Below are positions 46,732-50,575 of a stretch of DNA of 50,575 nucleotides, in pieces. The translations under genes were made by a program, and so were the position numbers. This DNA is from an uncultured Clostridia bacterium. Its GTDB lineage: Bacteria; Bacillota; Clostridia; Christensenellales; Borkfalkiaceae. The notes below the pieces were generated by a model. That model did not search any database. It saw nothing but the letters and a program-made list of their open reading frames with translations, and was not told the origin of the DNA. The first letter of the stretch is position 1. Each line of letters starts with the position of its first letter. The DNA lies in assembly GCA_947245485.1 (NCBI GenBank), contig CAMXOH010000003.1, positions 1 through 50,575 of the forward strand. Reading direction: 5' to 3'.

Positions 46732-47076
46732 ATGACTTCAAACAATAATAGCACAGATGATGGTAGCCTTTCGTTCTTGAACATTCAACCGGACGAAGCG
46801 AACAAACATTTTAACTGCCCGGAAACCACCCAGCAGAAACTAATCAATTTGCAGTTTTGGTTAATTGATTTTATCGAAGACGTGAAAACGAAATTCGGTG
46901 CGAACCGTTTCCTCGTGAAAATAAAGTTCAAGAAGGACGACCCCGAAAGCGAAGCAAAGAAGTTCTTTACAAATTCCAGCGAAATAAAATACATTTTGCA
47001 GGAAATAAAGAAGCGTAACGCCTTCCCGCGAAAGGTAACTATGCGGGCTTCGGGAACGCGCTATTATTTTGAGTAG
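46732..47076 (+). CDS. DGR-cassette accessory ORF at the avd position
   Basis: A 114-aa protein lying between target and template, exactly where Avd is in the Bordetella DGR. It does not read as the all-helical Avd barrel. After an acidic N-terminus comes a helix (PETTQQKLINLQFWLIDFIEDVKTKFG), then strands (ANRFLVKIKFKKDDP), a helix (ESEAKKFFTNSSEIKYILQEIKKR) and final strands (FPRKVTMRASGTRYYFE). A small alpha/beta nucleic-acid-binding protein helping target priming is a fair guess. No name is assigned. Confidence 0.65.
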   Translation: MTSNNNSTDDGSLSFLNIQPDEANKHFNCPETTQQKLINLQFWLIDFIEDVKTKFGANRFLVKIKFKKDDPESEAKKFFTNSSEIKYILQEIKKRNAFPRKVTMRASGTRYYFE

Positions 47077-47103
47077 GAAGATTTTCACGGTTGTTTGTCC
47101 TTC

Positions 47104-47215
47104 GGGTGTCTTGTTCGGCGGTAATGCGAATAACAGCGCGAATGCCGGGCTTTCGTACGCGAATACGAATAACACGGCTACGAATACGAATGCGAATATC
47201 GGCTCTCAGCTATAC
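47104..47215 (+). repeat. DGR template repeat (TR)
   Basis: A 112-bp non-coding repeat located 27 bp after the accessory ORF and 119 bp before the RT gene. It contains AAT and AAC codons (AATACGAATAAC...) where VRs carry substitutions, a signature of adenine mutagenesis. Its 3' end, CTCAGCTATAC, differs from the VR end CTCGGCTTTGC at three adenines, the IMH* feature that prevents template self-mutation. The downstream 47216-47334 leader has a T9 run with a few hairpins (CCGC/GCGG; GGTTT/AAACC) and should belong to the template RNA. Confidence 0.96.
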
Positions 47216-47334
47216 TGATTTTTTTTGTAAAGCTAATAAGGACAAAGACCGCTCCGGAAGGCGGAAAATATTAACCATTAACGGGGTTTGGTAGGGAAAC
47301 CGAAGAACACCATTTAATCAGCAAAGAAATTACT

Positions 47335-48369
47335 ATGAAAAGGTTAGGCAACCTTTACGACCAAATAATAAGTTTGGATAATTTGCACCTTGCGGACGAA
47401 CGCGCCCGCAAGGGCAAACTACATTCCTACGGCGTAAAGTTACACGACCGCAACAAGGAAGCCAACCTTTTGTCTTTGCACGAAGCACTGAAAGCAGGAA
47501 CTTACAGAACTTCGGAATATAGTACCTTTACGATATACGAGCCTAAAGAACGCGAGATTTTCCGTTTGCCATACTTTCCCGACCGGATTGTACATCATGC
47601 CGTAATGAACATTTTAGAGCCTATATGGGTGTCTATTTTCACGGCGGACACTTATAGCTGCATCAAAGGGCGTGGCATACAAGCGGCGGCAAACAAGTTA
47701 AGGCACGTTATCGACAAAGATAAGGCAGGCTGCGCGTATTGCTTGAAAATAGACATACGCAAATTTTACCCTTCCATAGACCATACCGTACTAAAGTCCA
47801 TTGTTCGCCGGAAGATTAAGGACACACGGCTACTCAACCTTTTGGACGAAATAATAGACAGTGCGGAAGGCTTACCGATTGGCAACTACCTTAGCCAATA
47901 TTTAGCAAATCTTGTACTTACCTACTTTGACCATTGGGTAAAGGAAGTAAAGCGGGTAAGGTACTATTTCAGATACGCTGACGACATTGTAGTATTACAT
48001 AGCGATAAAAAGACGCTTCACGCTTTGCTGGCAGAGTTTGAAAGCTATTTGACGGCTAACGTAAAGCTGGAAATCAAACAGAACAAACAAGTTTTTCCGG
48101 TGGCACGCGACCACCGCGACAGCTTCGGGCGTGGTATTGATTTCTTGGGCTATGTATTCTATTTGAACGAAACACGGCTTAGGAAGCGTATCAAACAGAA
48201 CCTTTGCCGCAAGATAGCTAAATTACGGAAACGGAAGAAACCGTTAAGCGAGGATGAATTTAAGCAGACGTTAGCCGCGTGGTGGGGTTGGGCTAAATAC
48301 AGCGACAGCGAATATTTAATTAACAAGTTAAACAAAATTACACCTTATGAAATCAAGTTCAAACGTTAG
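47335..48369 (+). CDS. DGR reverse transcriptase
   Basis: A 344-aa RT that copies the template RNA with errors at adenines. Motifs: KIDIRKFYPSID (138-149, first catalytic Asp140), LPIGNYLSQYLANLVL (180-195, with the [I/V]GxxxSQ-type motif 4 that marks DGR and low-fidelity RTs), YADD (214-217) and GIDFLGYVF (267-275). There is no HNH, maturase or integrase domain, so it is neither a group II intron nor a retron-type enzyme. The end overlaps the following gene by 23 nt. All three VRs should depend on it. Confidence 0.97.
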   Translation: MKRLGNLYDQIISLDNLHLADERARKGKLHSYGVKLHDRNKEANLLSLHEALKAGTYRTSEYSTFTIYEPKEREIFRLPYFPDRIVHHAVMNILEPIWVSIFTADTYSCIKGRGIQAAANKLRHVIDKDKAGCAYCLKIDIRKFYPSIDHTVLKSIVRRKIKDTRLLNLLDEIIDSAEGLPIGNYLSQYLANLVLTYFDHWVKEVKRVRYYFRYADDIVVLHSDKKTLHALLAEFESYLTANVKLEIKQNKQVFPVARDHRDSFGRGIDFLGYVFYLNETRLRKRIKQNLCRKIAKLRKRKKPLSEDEFKQTLAAWWGWAKYSDSEYLINKLNKITPYEIKFKR

Positions 48370-48718
48370 ACCCGCGATTATTTTACAGTTGGGTAATGGC
48401 TCTTACCACTATAACTACAACATAGTGGAAGAAAAGGTAGAAGACCCGGAAACGGGCGAAAAGACCGTTTACAACTACGATACGGTGCAGGTTTGGCAGA
48501 AACCGGACTACGAAAACCTTACACATGCGGTTATCCGTAGCGAAATAGACGAAACCGAAGAATTTTCTTTGATTAACGACTATTACGCCGCACAGTTGGG
48601 TATAGAAACGGACGAAGACCGCAAAGCGAAAGCGGTAGCGGACTATAAAGCACACCTTAGCAGGGTTATTGCTATTAAAACTATGGTAAAGAACGATTTA
48701 TTAACGGAAGGTTACTAA
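48347..48718 (+). CDS. hypothetical 123-aa protein between DGR and lysis genes
   Basis: A small beta-then-alpha protein (SNVRPAIILQLGNGSYHYNYNIVEEKVEDPETGEKTVYNYDTVQVWQKPDYENLTHAVIRSEIDETEEFSLINDYYAAQLGIETDEDRKAKAVADYKAHLSRVIAIK). Its end (VADYKAHLSR) resembles short tail-associated or chaperone-like domains. It overlaps the RT gene and is followed by the holin gene after 1 bp; no function is recognised. Confidence 0.6.
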   Translation: MKSSSNVRPAIILQLGNGSYHYNYNIVEEKVEDPETGEKTVYNYDTVQVWQKPDYENLTHAVIRSEIDETEEFSLINDYYAAQLGIETDEDRKAKAVADYKAHLSRVIAIKTMVKNDLLTEGY

Positions 48719-48719
48719 T

Positions 48720-49190
48720 ATGTTGGAATTGATACAGCAAGAAGACTGGCACGGCTTGACGGTTTACGTGGCGGTGCGCGTAGCCATTGTGCTAATTTGC
48801 TGGGTATTCTTGGCGATGGCTACTTTCATAGATATGTACTACGGGCGCAAGGCGGCGAAGGCGGCAGGGGAAGTACTGCGAAGCAGGAAGTACCGCCGGA
48901 CATTCAACAAAATTGGGGACTACATACGGGTTATGGTATTCGCCCTCATGTTTGACTTCTTAGCCGGATTGTTCACGTGGTACGTCGCTCCATTCGCTAC
49001 CATTGTCTATACTATCAGCGCGGTATTGATAGAATTTGTTTCCGTACGTGAGAAGTTGCAAAAAATCAAAGTAAACGCGGCGGAAGTACCGGACATAATA
49101 CGGCAGATTGTGCAGGCGGCAAGCGCGAAGGACGCGGAAAAAATTGTAGAGTTGATAACGAATAAACATTCAGACAATGGCACGGATTGA
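48720..49190 (+). CDS. holin-like membrane protein
   Basis: A 156-aa protein with three hydrophobic helices (about 14-38 [23 protein letters not shown], 70-87 [15 protein letters not shown], 89-112 [21 protein letters not shown]), basic linker [10 protein letters not shown] and a soluble helical C-terminus. It directly precedes the endolysin gene (14-nt overlap), so it should be the holin that opens the inner membrane. The sequence is of the phage-holin family seen in Bacteroidetes phages. Confidence 0.8.
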   Translation: MLELIQQEDWHGLTVYVAVRVAIVLICWVFLAMATFIDMYYGRKAAKAAGEVLRSRKYRRTFNKIGDYIRVMVFALMFDFLAGLFTWYVAPFATIVYTISAVLIEFVSVREKLQKIKVNAAEVPDIIRQIVQAASAKDAEKIVELITNKHSDNGTD

Positions 49191-49752
49191 AATATTATCC
49201 CCCTTTATTTTGAGTTGGGAAGGTGGATTTACCAATCACCCGGCAGACAAAGGCGGGACAACTAACAAAGGGGTAACTATCGCCACTTGGAAAGCCGTAG
49301 GGTACGACAAAGACGGTGACGGCGATATAGATGTGGAAGATTTGCGTTTGATAACCGAAGAAGACGCGGTTAGCCGCGTGATGAAGCCGCACTATTGGGA
49401 CAGATGGAAGGCAGACCGGATAAAAAGCCAGTCCGTCGCCAACTTGGTAGTGGATTGGGTTTGGGCTTCGGGAAAGAACGGCATTACCGGGGTACAGCGA
49501 ATTTTAGGGGTAAGCGTGGACGGCATAGTAGGCGAAAAGACCTTAGCCGCGATGAATGGAAGGAACGCCCGCGAACTGTTTGCAGACATAAAACGCGCCC
49601 GTATTTCCTTTATTGAAGGAATTATAAAGCGCGACCCTTCGCAGATGGTTTTCAAGAAAGGGTGGTTATCCCGGCTTAATTGTATAAACTACGGAAGCCT
49701 TTCCCTTAACAAGAAGGGGAAGGACAAAATTCTAAATTTCACAGACGTATGA
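49177..49752 (+). CDS. GH108-type endolysin with EF-hand-like loop
   Basis: A 191-aa muramidase-type lysin. [25 protein letters not shown] (Glu15 catalytic, in the EGG motif) is the GH108 signature. [36 protein letters not shown] belongs to the peptidoglycan-binding C-terminal part (PG-binding type 3). Between them is [12 protein letters not shown] (44-55), a canonical EF-hand calcium loop, which is unusual. It cleaves host cell wall in the periplasm after the holin opens the membrane. There is no signal peptide, consistent with holin dependence. Confidence 0.9.
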   Translation: MARIEILSPFILSWEGGFTNHPADKGGTTNKGVTIATWKAVGYDKDGDGDIDVEDLRLITEEDAVSRVMKPHYWDRWKADRIKSQSVANLVVDWVWASGKNGITGVQRILGVSVDGIVGEKTLAAMNGRNARELFADIKRARISFIEGIIKRDPSQMVFKKGWLSRLNCINYGSLSLNKKGKDKILNFTDV

Positions 49753-50453
49753 GAAGATTTGTTTTAGCCATGCTTTCCCTATTCTTGCTTCTGTTGGTTT
49801 TCGGGTGCGCAAGTACCCGAAGTACCCGTAAGGGAAAGCTGGCGGCGGAAAGCCAGCTAACAGCAACTACGGAAGGAAGCCGGAGAACGAAAGACCGGAC
49901 AGCCACCAACACTACGGCTACTACCGGAAGTAACGAGAAGCAGAACATAGTTATAGAGTTTACAAAAGTGGAGTATTACCCGGAAGGACAAAAGCCGAAC
50001 CGCTTTGCAGAACAGTTTCAAAAAGCCGACAGCGCGTTTAATGAAGACATGCGCAAGGCATTGGAAATGACAAACGGAGAACCAACCCGGAAAGCCAGCG
50101 AAACGGCAGAAGGGCAATCAGACACCCCCCTGCGGCATAATACGGATTTGTTCCCGGCTATTGAAGGATTGAAGAAACCGCCTAACGTAAAGTCGCTGAC
50201 TACCGGACGCATCGTTATAAACGGCGATAAGCAAGAAACGACAGAAACAAACGTTACTACCGCTACGGAAACGGAAGTTACCGAAACACAGAAAACGACG
50301 GCGGAAGCGGAAACAAAGGAAACCGCGCAGACCGAAGAAGAAAAGTACCCGAAAACGAACCCGTTTCTTTGGGTACTTAGCGGGATAGGGTTAGCGGCGG
50401 TTCTTGCGGCGGGCTTTTACATCCGCTATAAAATTGTTAAAAATAGAAGGTAA
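49749..50453 (+). CDS. u-spanin (unimolecular spanin)
   Basis: A 234-aa protein with an N-terminal lipoprotein signal ([20 protein letters not shown], lipid on Cys20) and a C-terminal transmembrane helix ([20 protein letters not shown], about 207-227) followed by KIVKNRR. A Thr/Glu-rich spacer of about 185 residues joins them. An outer-membrane lipid and an inner-membrane anchor on one chain are the design of a u-spanin that fuses the two membranes at the last step of lysis. Position after the endolysin supports this. Confidence 0.8.
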   Translation: MRRFVLAMLSLFLLLLVFGCASTRSTRKGKLAAESQLTATTEGSRRTKDRTATNTTATTGSNEKQNIVIEFTKVEYYPEGQKPNRFAEQFQKADSAFNEDMRKALEMTNGEPTRKASETAEGQSDTPLRHNTDLFPAIEGLKKPPNVKSLTTGRIVINGDKQETTETNVTTATETEVTETQKTTAEAETKETAQTEEEKYPKTNPFLWVLSGIGLAAVLAAGFYIRYKIVKNRR

Positions 50454-50486
50454 GCCGAGAGTTCCGGCAGAAAAGCAGACAAAAAA

Positions 50487-50530
50487 CACCCGGAAAAGTG
50501 AATAACGGGTACTTTTCCGGGTGCTTTTTA
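50487..50530 (+). terminator. late-operon terminator
   Basis: CACCCGGAAAAGT (50487-50499) and ACTTTTCCGGGTG (50511-50523) form a 13-bp stem with an 11-nt loop, followed by CTTTTTAT. It lies after the lysis genes and before the right end of the prophage, so it closes the late transcript. Similar words (GGGTAC, TTTTTCGGG) occur around 690-705 at the other end. Confidence 0.9.
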
Positions 50531-50558
50531 TAAAACTTCCTTATTATAAGTGTTATAC

Positions 50559-50571
50559 GCGGTGCGTACGG
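50559..50571. repeat. attR core (13-bp direct repeat)
   Basis: GCGGTGCGTACGG, identical to 557-569. It lies 29 bp beyond the end of the late terminator region and extends into what reads as tRNA sequence on the minus strand. The distance between the two copies gives a prophage length of 50,002 bp. Confidence 0.75.
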
Positions 50572-50575
50572 GACT
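50559..50575 (-). tRNA. 3' end of a tRNA gene (cut by window end)
   Basis: Read on the minus strand the last 17 bases are AGTCCCGTACGCACCGC. They parse as the end of a T-loop (AGT), the 3' T-stem (CCCGT), the 3' acceptor strand (ACGCACC), a discriminator G and one following base. The predicted 5' acceptor strand would be GGTGCGT. Phages commonly integrate at the 3' end of tRNA genes, restoring it. The body of the tRNA is outside the window, so identity cannot be given. Confidence 0.6.

Noticed and set aside
47091-47294. 67-aa ORF across the template repeat
   Set aside because: The TR is non-coding template; its frame just stays open because the A-rich codons contain no stops. VR1, VR2 and VR3 have similar shadow frames on other strands (for example 8463-8675, 11286-11531).
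47335-48369. RT as a retron, Abi or group II intron enzyme
   Set aside because: The TR with A-only VR differences, the SQ motif and lack of msr/msd, maturase or HNH domains point to a DGR.
1-50575. CRISPR array, insertion sequence or transposase
   Set aside because: No regularly spaced direct repeats with unique spacers and no transposase-like ORF or terminal inverted repeats were seen; the only repeats are att, DGR, iteron and palindrome copies.

Overview
The window is almost entirely one temperate siphophage prophage of about 50.0 kb, integrated in a chromosome of a Bacteroidales bacterium (Bacteroides or Parabacteroides type). Host and phage signals agree on this. Good promoters have the Bacteroides form TTTG-N19/20-TAnnTTTG, Shine-Dalgarno sites are not evident, and the integrase, DUF3853, DUF6291 and DUF4406 proteins are of Bacteroidetes type. 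A 13-bp direct repeat (557-569 and 50559-50571) bounds the element. The right copy reads on the minus strand as the 3' end of a tRNA gene, and the matching tRNA terminator (492-546) sits just left of the left copy. Bases 1-556 are therefore host DNA.

Layout. 0.7-3.15 kb (minus): tyrosine integrase, two small genes and a CI-like repressor, facing an early promoter at about 3.2 kb. 3.3-18.9 kb (plus): early genes, with small regulators (a Cro-like protein and a stand-alone LuxR-type HTH), a recombination module (SMC-like ATPase, RecT annealing protein, metallo-beta-lactamase nuclease), HU, an initiator-like DUF6291 protein containing an iteron array, a DnaC-like loader, a DUF4406/DnaA-C fusion, SSB, VRR-NUC nuclease and many small unknowns. 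19.1-26.6 kb: ParB-methyltransferase, TerS, TerL, portal, and a MuF head protein with a C-terminal HEITH zincin domain. 26.6-28.8 kb (minus): a cargo island, part of it behind its own consensus promoter, with a surface-type lipoprotein. 29.5-45.3 kb: scaffold, decoration, capsid, connectors, tail tube, chaperones with a -1 frame extension, a 1399-aa tape measure, and tail tip. 45.3-48.4 kb: a diversity-generating retroelement (DGR). 48.3-50.5 kb: holin, GH108 endolysin, u-spanin.

The standout system is the DGR. One template repeat (47104-47215) plus a reverse transcriptase matches not only the adjacent tail-end target (VR1, 17 differences, all at template adenines) but also two 75-bp segments inside two paralogous early genes 36-39 kb away. 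VR3 has 16 differences, all at A. VR2 has 8 at A and one T-to-C. A single cassette thus appears to diversify one presumed virion adhesin and two non-structural early proteins.

Two further systems stand out. A 17-bp palindrome CGTATTA-NNN-TAATACG occurs seven times, all but one lying wholly between genes, several fused to a -7 box with no -33 box; it looks like the operator or activator site of a phage regulon. An AACAACCG-rich array inside the initiator gene (13.05-13.23 kb) is copied almost intact into the non-coding region at 29.13-29.30 kb, suggesting a lambda-O-like origin with a second copy.
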